In this document: piece after piece, positions 51,966 to 61,647 of the stretch | Layout: each line of letters starts with the position of its first letter | Numbering within the stretch: position 1 is the stretch's first letter | From: Bacillota bacterium LX-D | GTDB lineage: Bacteria; Bacillota; DUOV01; Zhaonellaceae | Direction: 5' to 3' | Length of the DNA: 64,000 nucleotides | Assembly (NCBI GenBank): GCA_031628995.1 | Contig: JAVLUO010000004.1 | Location: forward strand, 1 to 64,000 | Made by a program: the position numbers and the translations under genes | The notes under the pieces: model-generated | Database searches by the model: none | What the model was told of the DNA's origin: nothing | What the model saw: the letters and a program-made list of their open reading frames with translations, nothing else

Positions 51966-53207
51966 ATGACTAAGAGGGTTGTAGTAACAGGGTTAGGGGC
52001 AATAACGCCAGTTGGAATAGGTAAAGATGCTTTTTGGAATGCTTTAATAGACGGAGTCTCTGGAATTTGCCCCATTACTAGGTTTGATGCTGAAAAATTC
52101 TCAAGTAAAATTGCGGGGGAAGTTAAAGGATTTGAACCCGTAGATTACCTTGACCGTAAAGAAAGCAAACGGATGGATAGATTTACACAGTTTGCTGTAA
52201 GTACAGCAAGAATGGCTGTGGAAGATGCTAAATTGGATTTAAAGTCGATAAATTTAGATCGAGCAGGCATAGTAATTGGAACGGGTATAGGTGGAACTCA
52301 AACTTTTGAGGAACAACACGAGATTCTTTTGAAAAAAGGGCCAAATAGGGTTAGTCCCTTTTTCGTTCCTATGATGATAGTTAATATGGCAGCAGGCCAA
52401 ATGGCTATTAATTTAGGCTTTAGAGGACCTAATTTTACAGTTGTAAACGCATGTGCATCTTCTACAAATGCTATTGGAGAGGCCTTTAAACTAATTCAAA
52501 GAGGCGGTGCTGATCTTGTCTTAACTGGTGGTACAGAAGCTGCAGTTACACCTATGTCTTTTGCAGGTTTTTGTGCTATGAAGGCACTCTCTACTAGAAA
52601 TGAAGAACCTACAAAAGCTAGCCGGCCTTTCGAGAAAGATAGGGACGGATTTGTTCTTGGCGAAGGTTCAGGCATCCTGATTATAGAGTCTTTAGAACAT
52701 GCTCTCAATAGAGGTGCCCATATTTACGCCGAAGTAGTAGGTTATGGCAGTACAGACGATGCTCACCATATTACAGCGCCTGCCCCTGGCGGAGCAGGTG
52801 CTGCAAAGGCAATGGAAAATGCTTTGGCAGATGCAGGCTTAAAACCGGAAGATGTTTCTTACATTAATGCCCACGGCACATCAACTGACCAAAATGATAA
52901 AAACGAGACAGCTGCTATCAAAAGTGCCTTTGGCAGTTATGCGCAAAAAGTTGCTATAAGTTCTACAAAGTCTATGACTGGCCATTTACTAGGAGCGGCT
53001 GGGGCAATTGAAGCAATTGTTTTATCACTAGCAATTGAAAACAGCATTGTTCCTCCAACAATTAATTATGAAACTCCTGATCCAGATTGTGATTTAGACT
53101 ATGTACCCAATAAGGCAAGAACAATGGAAGTGGAAGTAGCTTTATCCAATTCCCTGGGTTTTGGCGGCCATAATGCTACAATTATTTTTAAAAAGTTTCA
53201 CAACTAA
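51966..53207 (+). CDS. fabF: Beta-ketoacyl-ACP synthase II FabF
   Basis: A 413-residue elongating condensing enzyme. Catalytic Cys163 lies in [13 protein letters not shown]; the two histidines are in [11 protein letters not shown] and [24 protein letters not shown] precedes ATG 51966. It is followed directly by rnc, as in many Firmicutes. Confidence 0.97.
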   Translation: MTKRVVVTGLGAITPVGIGKDAFWNALIDGVSGICPITRFDAEKFSSKIAGEVKGFEPVDYLDRKESKRMDRFTQFAVSTARMAVEDAKLDLKSINLDRAGIVIGTGIGGTQTFEEQHEILLKKGPNRVSPFFVPMMIVNMAAGQMAINLGFRGPNFTVVNACASSTNAIGEAFKLIQRGGADLVLTGGTEAAVTPMSFAGFCAMKALSTRNEEPTKASRPFEKDRDGFVLGEGSGILIIESLEHALNRGAHIYAEVVGYGSTDDAHHITAPAPGGAGAAKAMENALADAGLKPEDVSYINAHGTSTDQNDKNETAAIKSAFGSYAQKVAISSTKSMTGHLLGAAGAIEAIVLSLAIENSIVPPTINYETPDPDCDLDYVPNKARTMEVEVALSNSLGFGGHNATIIFKKFHN

Positions 53208-53219
53208 TTGGGTGATGTA

Positions 53220-53918
53220 ATGGAAAGTAAAAGAGAAACAGCGCTACGTTTATTGCTGGATAAATTTGAAATAAAGCTTAGTAACATTGCTACCTTAAAT
53301 GTAGCTTTAACTCATCCCACATATGTTTTTGAAAATAAAGCTTTAAGATTGGAACACAACCAAAGGCTAGAATTTTTGGGCGATGCAGTTTTAGGACTTG
53401 TGGTAGGGGAATATTTATATCAACATTTCCCTAAGAAACCTGAAGGTGAACTAACTAAAATTCGTGCAGCTGTTGTCTGTGAAGCAGCACTGGCTAAAGT
53501 GGCTTCCCAATTAGGCTTGGGACAATTGCTTCTATTGGGGAGAGGCGAAGAAATAAGCGGTGGTAGAGAACGCAACTCTATTTTAGCAGATGCTTTCGAA
53601 GCAGTTTTAGCTGCTGTTTATTTAGAAGCAGGTTTAGACCAAGCTCGAAAATTAGCCATTACAATGCTGCAAAAAGAAATTGACAATGTGGCTCAAGGTG
53701 ATTACGGAGATTATAAAACAGCTTTACAGGAGATAATTCAAAAAAATTTTGACGAAAATGTGAGTTATGTTATTTTAAGCGAAAGTGGGCCTGACCATAA
53801 TAAAAGCTTTTTAGCAGGTATCATGTTTCAAGGAGAATTAATAGCTAAAGGTGTTGGCAAAAGCAAAAAAGAAGCTGAACAGAAAGCTGCATATAAAGCT
53901 TTAAAAAAATTTATGTAG
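53220..53918 (+). CDS. rnc: Ribonuclease III
   Basis: A 232-residue double-strand RNA endonuclease used in rRNA and mRNA processing. The catalytic signature RLEFLGDAVLGLVVGEYL and the second acidic site in NSILADAFEAVLAAVYLE are intact. The C-terminal double-strand RNA-binding domain ends in KSKKEAEQKAAYKAL. ATG 53220 follows GGGTGAT; the frame's TTG 53208 is earlier but less likely. Confidence 0.96.
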   Translation: MESKRETALRLLLDKFEIKLSNIATLNVALTHPTYVFENKALRLEHNQRLEFLGDAVLGLVVGEYLYQHFPKKPEGELTKIRAAVVCEAALAKVASQLGLGQLLLLGRGEEISGGRERNSILADAFEAVLAAVYLEAGLDQARKLAITMLQKEIDNVAQGDYGDYKTALQEIIQKNFDENVSYVILSESGPDHNKSFLAGIMFQGELIAKGVGKSKKEAEQKAAYKALKKFM

Positions 53919-53944
53919 CCATTGCAAAAATATAATTATTTTGA

Positions 53945-53985
53945 ATAAAACTCCAAGATTTTAAAAAACTTTGGAGTTTTATTTT
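53945..53985 (+). terminator. Terminator after rnc
   Basis: ATAAAACTCCAA pairs with TTGGAGTTTTAT (53945-53982), with an A/T loop and TTTAA tail. Confidence 0.82.
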
Positions 53986-54028
53986 AAGCGCTTAAGGTGA
54001 ACATTTTACTCTTCGGGAGGAACCACCT

Positions 54029-57000
54029 TTGTATTTAAAATCATTAGAAATTCAGGGTTTTAAGTCCTTTGCAAAAAAGGTTAAGTTAGATTTTAATTCC
54101 GGTATTACTGCAATTATTGGACCAAATGGAAGTGGGAAAAGCAACATTGCGGATAGTATTCGGTGGGTTCTGGGGGAACAGAGCGTTAAAAATTTGCGGG
54201 GGGCAAAAATGGAAGATGTTATTTTTGCCGGAAGTTCAGAACATAAAGCGGTCGGAATGGCTGAAGTCTCTTTGACTTTAGATAATAGTACAGGCATTTT
54301 CCCTATACCCTATACTGAAATAACAGTTACCCGACGAATCTTTCGTTCTGGTGAAAGCGAGTATTTGCTTAATAAAAAGCACTGTCGCTTAAAAGATGTG
54401 CAAGAACTCTTTAACGATACTGGGCTAGGAAAAGAATCTTTTGCCATAATTGGGCAAGGAAGAGTAGAAGAAATTCTCAATTCTAAAGCGGAAGAGCGGA
54501 GAGCTTTAATTGAAGAAGCTGCTGGTATAGTAAGATACCGAAACCGTAAAAAAGATGCTCAGAAAAAATTGGAGGATACAGAGCAGTGTCTGGTGCGTAT
54601 TCTTGATATAATGTCGGAATTAGGTTCTAATTTAGATCCATTAAAAAATGAAGCAGAGAAAGCAAAACAATATCAGAAGTTAAAAAGTGAAGTTGATCTT
54701 TTAGAAATTAATTTAGCAGTCAGGTCTATTGAAATAATTGAGGGGCGATTGAAGCAAATTCAATCTGAGGTGCAAAAACAGTATTTATCCTGCCAGGAAT
54801 TAGAACAAAGTTCTAATTGTAATCAAGAAAAACTAAACGTACTAAAAAATCAATTAGAAGCTATGGAAGCTAATGAGCGCCAATTACAAGAAGATTATTA
54901 TGTTTTAACAGAACAATTGAACCAAGTGGAAAATAATCGTGATGTTGCTTTGGAACGCCTCTTTAGTATTACAACACAAATAGACAGAGCTGAAAGTGAG
55001 TTAGTGCAACTTCAGGAAAAACATTTCCTATTACAAAATAAATTTAAAGTACAAGCCTCTAATCATCAAAATTTACAGGCGTTAGTTAAAACAAAAGAAG
55101 CAGAGCTTGTTCAAATTGAAGCAAGCACAAAACAGTATGAACTGGAGTTTTCCGAATTAGAAACGGACATTAATAGGCGCAAAAATGAAATTATCGATTT
55201 CATGCAGCAAATAGCTAATCATAAAAATCAACTTAATCAGTTAACTTTTAAGAAAAATAATGAAGAACTAAGTAGGCAAAAAAACAGACAGCAGTATGAA
55301 ATGTTGCAAAATAAAATTACTGTTTTAAAATCCAAGTTCGAAGCTATAAATAAAGATTTAAAAATTTTACAAACAAAACAGCAATATTTAGAGCAAGAAA
55401 AAAAAGATTTATTAAACTGTTTTCAAGAGGTAGAAGAGGAGTACCATCAAAAGCAAGGATTAGAAGAAAAGACTTACAAAGAACTGCAGACAAAAATATC
55501 CCGCTACCAAATTTTAAAGGATTTACAAAAGAACCATGAGGGTTACTTCCAAGGAGTAAAGGCTATTTTGCAGGGAAAAGCAAAGGGAGAATTAAGCTGC
55601 CAAGGAATTTGTGGGGTTGTTGGAGAATTGCTTATTGTTCCTTTAGAATATGAAAAGGCAATTGAAGTTGCCTTGGGAGGAAATCAGCAGAATTTAGTAG
55701 CCATTACTGATGCAGATGCAGAAAGAGCAATAAAATTTTTAAAAAATCAAAATGCCGGAAGAGCAACTTTTCTACCCTTAAATTCTATTCAACCTAAAAC
55801 CTTAAATCTAGAAGGTCAAAAAATATTGCACTCAGAAGGCGTAGTTGGACTTGCTTCCGATTTAGTACGAACAGAATCAAGTTATATTAAAGTTGTGCAG
55901 CATTTATTAGGAAATATTATTGTAGTTAAAAATTTATCCAGCGGATTAAATTTAGCTAGAAAAAGTCAATACAGCATCAAAGTAGTTACCTTAGAAGGAG
56001 AAGTACTTAATCCTGGCGGTTCACTAACGGGAGGCAGTTTAAATAAAAAAAGCTCTGGATTATTAAACAGATCTAGGGAAATAAAAGAATTGGAAGTCCA
56101 GATTAAGGAAAAAAAGCAGGAATTACAAGACAGGAAAAAGGATAATGAGCAGTATCGCGAGCAAATTACATCTTTAAGGCAAAAAACTGCTGCTACTGAA
56201 CAGGAATTACAAACAGTTAATTTGAATTTCCTAGCGGCGGAGCAAAATTTAAAACATTTATCTCAAGAAATTCAGAACCAAAAAGGAGAACTTGAATTAC
56301 TAGATTTTGAATATGTAGATAGTCAACAGCAGCTAAAATCCTATACTGAAGAGCTCCAATTTGTAGAAGCTAAAATTACAAAATTAAAGTTAAATCAGGC
56401 TCAATTGGTTCAGGAATTAGAAAAAAAACAATCAACTTTAAAAAAATTGAAGGAAAAAAATCAGGGATATTTAGAAACAATAACAAACTACAAAGTTGAG
56501 CTGGCTTCCTATAAACAAAAAGAGGAAAACTATAAAAATGAATTAAAGGAATTTTATGCTGCCGATAAAGAACTACAGCATTTAATCAAAGCTCGTGCTG
56601 TAGAAATAGCAGAACAAAAAATGTTACAACAACAATCTCAAGATACAATTAATGATTTAAGGCTTCAATCTGACCAATTATTGCAAAATAAGAATGAAGT
56701 TGAAAAATTACTAAAAGAAAAGCTCAAGTCCAAGGAAGATTTAAAAAAAGTTGTCGTTGCTTTAGAACAAGAAAACGATCAGCAAAATAAAACCCTGGTA
56801 GAGGATAAGGAAAGACTGCACAGTTTAGAGGTTAAAAAAACTAGATTAGAAGTAGAGCTGGAAAACGAATTACAGCGTTTAAAAGAGAATTTTAATTTAG
56901 ATTATGCAGCTGCTTGTCTAAAGAAAATACAGCTGTCCGATCCAAAGGAAGCTCAGAAAAAGGTAACTCAATTAGATCAAGAAATTAAAAATCTAGGCAC

Positions 57001-57616
57001 CGTAAATACTGGTGCTATAGAAGAATATGAAAAATTACTAGAACGTTTTAATTTTTTAAAGAGTCAACAACAAGATTTAAACGAAGCAAAAGTTGCGCTA
57101 AACAAGGTAATCGACGAAATTAACACAATTATGGCCAATAAATTTCAAGAGGCCTTTAACCAGATTAAAAGTTCCTTTCAGAATATTTTTTTTAAATTAT
57201 TTGGCGGTGGTAAAGCTGAATTACAACTAACAGATCCAGATTGCCTTTTGCAAACCGGTATTGAAATAATTGTACAGCCTCCAGGCAAAAAGTTACAAAA
57301 CTTATCACTTTTGTCAGGTGGGGAAAGGGCTTTAACGGCTATTGCACTGCTTTTTGCTATTTTGGAAGTGAAACCAAGCCCTTTCTGTGTTTTAGATGAG
57401 ATTGAAGCTTCATTAGATGAAGCAAATGTTGATCGTTTTGCTAATTTCCTAAAAATTTTTGCTCAACAAACTCAGTTTATTTTAATTTCACATCGCCAAG
57501 GCACTATTGAGGCGGCAGATGCTTTATATGGAGTAACAATGGAAGGTTCAGGAATTTCAAAACTTATTTCAGTAGCTTTAACAGATAAGGAAGAGAAAAA
57601 AGTCTTTAGTGCATAG
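54029..57616 (+). CDS. smc: Chromosome partition protein SMC
   Basis: A 1195-residue ATPase that loops and condenses the chromosome with ScpA and ScpB. Walker A GPNGSGKS (31-38) and the N-terminal head begin the protein. Two long coiled-coil arms flank a hinge (about 510-660) with QGICGVVGELL and GGSLTGGS. The C-terminal head has the signature LSGGERALTAIA and Walker B VLDEIEASLDEANVDRF. TTG 54029 follows GGGAGGAA. The smc-ftsY region is widely conserved, but here another gene is placed between them. Confidence 0.97.
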   Translation: MYLKSLEIQGFKSFAKKVKLDFNSGITAIIGPNGSGKSNIADSIRWVLGEQSVKNLRGAKMEDVIFAGSSEHKAVGMAEVSLTLDNSTGIFPIPYTEITVTRRIFRSGESEYLLNKKHCRLKDVQELFNDTGLGKESFAIIGQGRVEEILNSKAEERRALIEEAAGIVRYRNRKKDAQKKLEDTEQCLVRILDIMSELGSNLDPLKNEAEKAKQYQKLKSEVDLLEINLAVRSIEIIEGRLKQIQSEVQKQYLSCQELEQSSNCNQEKLNVLKNQLEAMEANERQLQEDYYVLTEQLNQVENNRDVALERLFSITTQIDRAESELVQLQEKHFLLQNKFKVQASNHQNLQALVKTKEAELVQIEASTKQYELEFSELETDINRRKNEIIDFMQQIANHKNQLNQLTFKKNNEELSRQKNRQQYEMLQNKITVLKSKFEAINKDLKILQTKQQYLEQEKKDLLNCFQEVEEEYHQKQGLEEKTYKELQTKISRYQILKDLQKNHEGYFQGVKAILQGKAKGELSCQGICGVVGELLIVPLEYEKAIEVALGGNQQNLVAITDADAERAIKFLKNQNAGRATFLPLNSIQPKTLNLEGQKILHSEGVVGLASDLVRTESSYIKVVQHLLGNIIVVKNLSSGLNLARKSQYSIKVVTLEGEVLNPGGSLTGGSLNKKSSGLLNRSREIKELEVQIKEKKQELQDRKKDNEQYREQITSLRQKTAATEQELQTVNLNFLAAEQNLKHLSQEIQNQKGELELLDFEYVDSQQQLKSYTEELQFVEAKITKLKLNQAQLVQELEKKQSTLKKLKEKNQGYLETITNYKVELASYKQKEENYKNELKEFYAADKELQHLIKARAVEIAEQKMLQQQSQDTINDLRLQSDQLLQNKNEVEKLLKEKLKSKEDLKKVVVALEQENDQQNKTLVEDKERLHSLEVKKTRLEVELENELQRLKENFNLDYAAACLKKIQLSDPKEAQKKVTQLDQEIKNLGTVNTGAIEEYEKLLERFNFLKSQQQDLNEAKVALNKVIDEINTIMANKFQEAFNQIKSSFQNIFFKLFGGGKAELQLTDPDCLLQTGIEIIVQPPGKKLQNLSLLSGGERALTAIALLFAILEVKPSPFCVLDEIEASLDEANVDRFANFLKIFAQQTQFILISHRQGTIEAADALYGVTMEGSGISKLISVALTDKEEKKVFSA

Positions 57617-57667
57617 GGAAAGGTTCTATAGGACAAAATATCCTAAACACTAGCAGGAGGATAAAAA

Positions 57668-58807
57668 ATGCTTCGAGTTAAGGGTATTGGGAAAAGTATC
57701 ATTGATAAAATGGTAAAAAGGACATTAGAACTAAGTCAAGGACGAAATGTTGGTTGTCTAGGCTTTGTTGATGAAAAAGGTTATATTTCTTCAGCTGCTC
57801 AAATTGTTGATGGAGGTTTAAGTGGCATACCACTGCGCACCTTGCTAGCTAAAGTTGTAGATCTAGGTCATAAATCTTTATTGGAAGGTTTTAAACAGCT
57901 ACCGGAAAACACAGTATTTATTACTACAAGCCCCGGCAAAACAGGGCTTATTACTGATGTAACAGGAGTAGATTTTTTTAATATGCCTATTATAAGCGTT
58001 GGGGTTAAAAACCAAGGCTTAGCGGGGGTAGGAATTATTTACCCAGAAGCCGAAAATTTTGATTTGGCAACTAAGGCTGAAAAATTAAATTTAGCAACTT
58101 TAACAACTAAAACAATGAAGGAAGAAAAAGAGGTATTACGGGAAAATAATGAGCTGGGTTTACGTTATCTTGAGTTAGGTGGCGAATTAGAAGTAGTTGA
58201 TATTCCAGTCAAAGAACTAAATGAAAAACAAATAGGTGCCGGAAATTGGAATATACCTCGTTTAAAGGTAATAGGGTTAAATAGTGAAATGGCAAAAACC
58301 TTAGTTGCAAAGTCCATGGAAATTGGACAAGGGCGCGAAGTTGCCGCAATGGGTATTATTGATAAAAATGGTATTGTTCAACCACAGGGGGAAATTATTA
58401 GCGGGGGTATAGGCTTTGTGCCAGCTCGACTTTTAGCTTCAAGTTCAGCAGATATTTCCGGAAAATCCTTAAATACAATCTACAGTGAATATATCGCGGA
58501 AAATGCTGTAATTGTTCATACCCACCCTGGGGGTACAGGAGTAATGCATATTGGAGATGCTCATGCCGGGCCGGGCACTTGGGGCAGGCCAATCATAGCT
58601 ATTGGGTGTGATAAAGATGGAGTTATCCGCGGTGCTACGGTCATTGAAGCTGAAGACAAGCTGTTCGAGCTAGCAGATGAAGATGAGATATTAAATTTAA
58701 ACTTTTTTGAAGCTAAAACGCCAGAAGAAGAGGCAGAGATCAGAAATAGAAAATTTGGCATTGCTCAAGACTATACTGGTTTATGTAAAACCATTGAGCT
58801 AATATAA
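57668..58807 (+). CDS. Two-domain JAB-like protein of unknown function
   Basis: A 379-residue protein that I cannot assign to a named family. Residues 25-125 and 223-330 are clearly related to each other (RNVGCLGFVDEKG against REVAAMGIIDKNG; LPENTVFITTSPG against IAENAVIVHTHPG). The second copy has HTHP (284-287) followed ten residues later by Asp297 (GDAH), the JAMM/MPN metalloprotease spacing, but the usual Ser at the middle position is His294. The first copy has lost both histidines. AGGAGG precedes ATG 57668. It ends just before the ftsY promoter and may share smc transcription. Confidence 0.8.
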   Translation: MLRVKGIGKSIIDKMVKRTLELSQGRNVGCLGFVDEKGYISSAAQIVDGGLSGIPLRTLLAKVVDLGHKSLLEGFKQLPENTVFITTSPGKTGLITDVTGVDFFNMPIISVGVKNQGLAGVGIIYPEAENFDLATKAEKLNLATLTTKTMKEEKEVLRENNELGLRYLELGGELEVVDIPVKELNEKQIGAGNWNIPRLKVIGLNSEMAKTLVAKSMEIGQGREVAAMGIIDKNGIVQPQGEIISGGIGFVPARLLASSSADISGKSLNTIYSEYIAENAVIVHTHPGGTGVMHIGDAHAGPGTWGRPIIAIGCDKDGVIRGATVIEAEDKLFELADEDEILNLNFFEAKTPEEEAEIRNRKFGIAQDYTGLCKTIELI

Positions 58808-58822
58808 CAATTGTGGTAAAAT
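58794..58822 (+). promoter_or_regulatory. ftsY promoter
   Basis: TTGAGC (58794-58799), 17 bases, TAAAAT (58817-58822). It starts inside the last codons of the upstream gene, so ftsY need not depend on smc transcription. Confidence 0.68.
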
Positions 58823-58826
58823 ATGC

Positions 58827-58857
58827 AAGGTTAAGGTGAGTGAGTAGCCTTAACCTT
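58827..58857 (+). other. Perfect hairpin at the 5' end of the ftsY transcript
   Basis: AAGGTTAAGG pairs perfectly with CCTTAACCTT around an 11-base loop. It begins about where transcription from the ftsY promoter should start. With no T run it is not a normal terminator; it may protect the mRNA 5' end or end upstream transcripts weakly. Confidence 0.68.
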
Positions 58858-58881
58858 AATTATTATGGGAGGTACTATAAA

Positions 58882-59793
58882 ATGGGCTTTTTTGATCGAT
58901 TAAAAGATGGCTTGACTAAGACCCGCCAGGGATTTGTTAATAAAGTAACAGAACTAGTTACAGGATATAAAGAATTGGATGAGGAGTTTTATGAAGATTT
59001 AGAAGCAATATTAATTCAAGCAGATGTTGGTGCCCAAGGAGCTATGGATTTAGTCGAAAGTTTAAGGAGTAAGGCCAAAAAGAAAAAGGCCAATACCCCT
59101 GAGGAAGTAAGAGCAATTCTTGAATCAGATATTAGGGATATTTTAATGAAGGAGTATGTACCATTAAATATTCCTGAAACTGGTCCAGCAGTTTTTTTGG
59201 TTGTAGGTGTTAATGGAGTTGGCAAGACAACAACTATCGGAAAACTTGCCCATAAATATAAACAAGAAGGAAAAAAAGTGCTCTTAGTAGCAGCAGATAC
59301 TTTTCGAGCTGGTGCCATTGATCAATTGGAAATTTGGGCAAATCGTGTAGGTGTGGAAATGGTAAAACATCAAGAAGGGTCGGATCCAGCAGCAGTTGCA
59401 TATGATGGTGTACAAGCTGCAAAATCTAGAAAAACTGATATAGTATTAATCGATACTGCCGGCAGGCTACATAATAAAGTAAATTTAATGGAAGAAATCA
59501 GCAAAGTTAGAAGGGTAATTGAAAGAGAACTTCCCGGGGCTCCTCATGAGGTGTTGTTAGTCCTAGATGCAACTACGGGACAAAATGCTGTTGCTCAAGC
59601 TACGCTGTTTAAAGAAGCAACTGGCGTTAGTTCAATTGCTTTGACGAAGCTTGATGGTACGGCAAAAGGGGGAGTTATTGTCGCCATTAGCTCGCAGCTA
59701 GACATACCCGTAAAATTTATTGGCATTGGAGAGCAGATGGACGACTTACGAGAATTTGACCCCCAGGAATTTGTAGAAGCTCTTTTTGCCTAG
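58882..59793 (+). CDS. ftsY: Signal recognition particle receptor FtsY
   Basis: A 303-residue SRP GTPase that receives Ffh-ribosome complexes at the membrane. It has the compact NG form without the long acidic A domain. N-domain residues 1-95; G-domain GVNGVGKTTT (109-118), DTAGRLHN, TKLDGTAKGG and GIGEQMDDL. GGGAGG precedes ATG 58882; the frame back to 58840 runs through the leader hairpin. Its partner Ffh is encoded 1.8 kb downstream. Confidence 0.96.
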   Translation: MGFFDRLKDGLTKTRQGFVNKVTELVTGYKELDEEFYEDLEAILIQADVGAQGAMDLVESLRSKAKKKKANTPEEVRAILESDIRDILMKEYVPLNIPETGPAVFLVVGVNGVGKTTTIGKLAHKYKQEGKKVLLVAADTFRAGAIDQLEIWANRVGVEMVKHQEGSDPAAVAYDGVQAAKSRKTDIVLIDTAGRLHNKVNLMEEISKVRRVIERELPGAPHEVLLVLDATTGQNAVAQATLFKEATGVSSIALTKLDGTAKGGVIVAISSQLDIPVKFIGIGEQMDDLREFDPQEFVEALFA

Positions 59794-59822
59794 GAATTAA
59801 TTAATTTTGGGGAGGTAGGAAA

Positions 59823-61148
59823 ATGTCTAAAATCTGGATTAAGAATTGTATCTTAGTGCCAATGGTTAAAAGTTTAGCTGATTCAGGCGATTTGTATTAC
59901 CGAGGAGAAATTGCTATTGAAGACAATAAACTTAAGTTAGTAGGACCAGTTGGGACCGTTAATTCTAACTGGCAGGCAGATATTATAATCGATGGAACAA
60001 ATCTGGTTGCACTGCCTGGTTTTATTAATACTCATACTCATGCAGCTATGACTTTATTGAGAAGTTATGCAGATGATTTACCTTTAATGCAGTGGCTAGA
60101 GCAAAAAATTTGGCCGTTAGAAGCAAAAATGACTGGGGAAGATATCTATTGGGGGACTCAGCTGTGTATTTTGGAAATGCTCCTTTCCGGTACAACAACT
60201 TTTGTTGATATGTATGATTTTATGCCTCAAGTTGCCAAAGCAGTAGAAGAAACAGGTATACGGGCCTGCCTGGCTAGAGGTGTAATTGGCACTGGTGAGA
60301 ATGCAGAACGAGGGCTGATAGAAAGTGAAAATTTTATTCAAAATTGGCACGGTAAAGCAAACGGACGAATTATAACTATGCTTGGCCCCCATGCCCCCTA
60401 TACTTGCCCTCCAGACTATTTACGAAAAATTATAAAATTAGCTGAGAAGTTGCAGGTGGGTATCCATATTCATGTAGCAGAAACTGAAGGAGAAATTGCA
60501 ACCATTGGCCAGGAGTATGGAAAAACCCCTGTGGCTTTATTAGCTGACATAGGTTTATTTGACTACCCAACTCTAGCAGCCCACTGTGTCTATGTAAATG
60601 AGGAAGATATTGCTATTTTAAAAAAGAAAAATGTGGGGGTAGCCCATAATCCGGAAAGCAACATGAAATTGGGTAGCGGCATAGCACCTGTTCCTGCCAT
60701 GCTGAAAGCTGGCATTCCTGTAGCCTTAGGTACAGATGGAGCATCAAGCAATAATAACTTAGATATGTTAGAAGAAATGCGCACTGCTGCTTTACTGCAT
60801 AAAGTAAATACTAAAGACCCAACAGTCATTACTTCCTATCAAGCTCTGGAAATGGCCACAAAAAATGGGGCAGCAGCTTTAGGCTTACAAGACAAGATAG
60901 GCATGTTGAAGCCAGGTATGCTTGCAGATGTTATTTTGTTTAATATCAATAAACCACACCTTTACCCTAGACATGATATTTTGGCTCATCTTGTATACTC
61001 AGCACAGTCCTCAGATATTGATACAGTCATTGTGGACGGGAAAATTTTAGTGCAAAATGGAACAGCTAAAAATTTTGCTGTAGAACAAATCTGCGCAGAG
61101 ATTGAAACAAGAGCCATGGCTTTAGCTGGGAAACCTCTCAACCGTTAA
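59823..61148 (+). CDS. mtaD: Amidohydrolase, MtaD-like (methylthioadenosine/S-adenosylhomocysteine deaminase)
   Basis: A 441-residue zinc hydrolase of the ATZ/TRZ family. The metal set is visible: HTHAAM, HIHVAETEGE, AAHCVYV and GTDGASSNN, plus the PGFIN start of the barrel. MtaD deaminates methylthioadenosine and S-adenosylhomocysteine to inosyl compounds; other amines are possible. GGGGAGGTAGG precedes ATG 59823. It stands between ftsY and ylxM, where most Firmicutes have no gene. Confidence 0.88.
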   Translation: MSKIWIKNCILVPMVKSLADSGDLYYRGEIAIEDNKLKLVGPVGTVNSNWQADIIIDGTNLVALPGFINTHTHAAMTLLRSYADDLPLMQWLEQKIWPLEAKMTGEDIYWGTQLCILEMLLSGTTTFVDMYDFMPQVAKAVEETGIRACLARGVIGTGENAERGLIESENFIQNWHGKANGRIITMLGPHAPYTCPPDYLRKIIKLAEKLQVGIHIHVAETEGEIATIGQEYGKTPVALLADIGLFDYPTLAAHCVYVNEEDIAILKKKNVGVAHNPESNMKLGSGIAPVPAMLKAGIPVALGTDGASSNNNLDMLEEMRTAALLHKVNTKDPTVITSYQALEMATKNGAAALGLQDKIGMLKPGMLADVILFNINKPHLYPRHDILAHLVYSAQSSDIDTVIVDGKILVQNGTAKNFAVEQICAEIETRAMALAGKPLNR

Positions 61149-61170
61149 TAAGTATAGGCTATAATTTTAA

Positions 61171-61199
61171 AAAGCAGTTGCCAAACTGCTTTTTTGTTT
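61171..61199 (+). terminator. Terminator after mtaD
   Basis: AAAGCAGTT pairs with AACTGCTTT (61171-61192) followed by TTTTGTTTTTTT. Confidence 0.85.
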
Positions 61200-61211
61200 T
61201 TTTGACCGCAC

Positions 61212-61240
61212 TTGACATCTCTGCAACAATAGTTTATCAT
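61212..61240 (+). promoter_or_regulatory. Promoter of the ylxM-ffh-rpsP operon
   Basis: TTGACA (61212-61217), 17 bases, TATCAT (61235-61240). It lies just after the mtaD terminator and about 40 bases before ylxM. Confidence 0.8.
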
Positions 61241-61281
61241 GTCACTGTAAAGGCAATTTACTTTACAAGGAGAAAATTAAA

Positions 61282-61623
61282 ATGTTGCCTAAAGTAGCGA
61301 GAGTTGCTTGGCTTTATGATTTTTACGGTAAGCTTTTGACGGATAAACAACAAAAGATCATTGAGCTTTATTATAATCAGGATCTCTCCCTGGGAGAGAT
61401 TGCAGAGGAATACTCTATTAGTAGGCAGGCAGTACACGATTTAATTCGCAGAGCAGAAACTACCTTAGAGGAATATGAGTCGAAACTTGGTGTTTTGCAA
61501 AAGTATCTTACTGAAAAAGAGCTTTTGCAAAAAGCAATAGATTTAATTGAAAAAGGGGAACAAGATAGAAACAGCCTAAAACAAGCTAAAGAGCTGTTAT
61601 CCGAATTACTTGGATCTAATTAG
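61282..61623 (+). CDS. ylxM: YlxM/p13-like SRP-associated DNA-binding protein
   Basis: A 113-residue helix-turn-helix protein. The HTH (about residues 36-60) reads SLGEIAEEYSISRQAVHDLIRRAE. YlxM is nearly always encoded before ffh; in streptococci it modulates SRP GTPase activity. AAGGAG precedes ATG 61282. ffh follows after 24 bases. Confidence 0.93.
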   Translation: MLPKVARVAWLYDFYGKLLTDKQQKIIELYYNQDLSLGEIAEEYSISRQAVHDLIRRAETTLEEYESKLGVLQKYLTEKELLQKAIDLIEKGEQDRNSLKQAKELLSELLGSN

Positions 61624-61647
61624 TAGTAATTTTTTAGGAGGAATATC

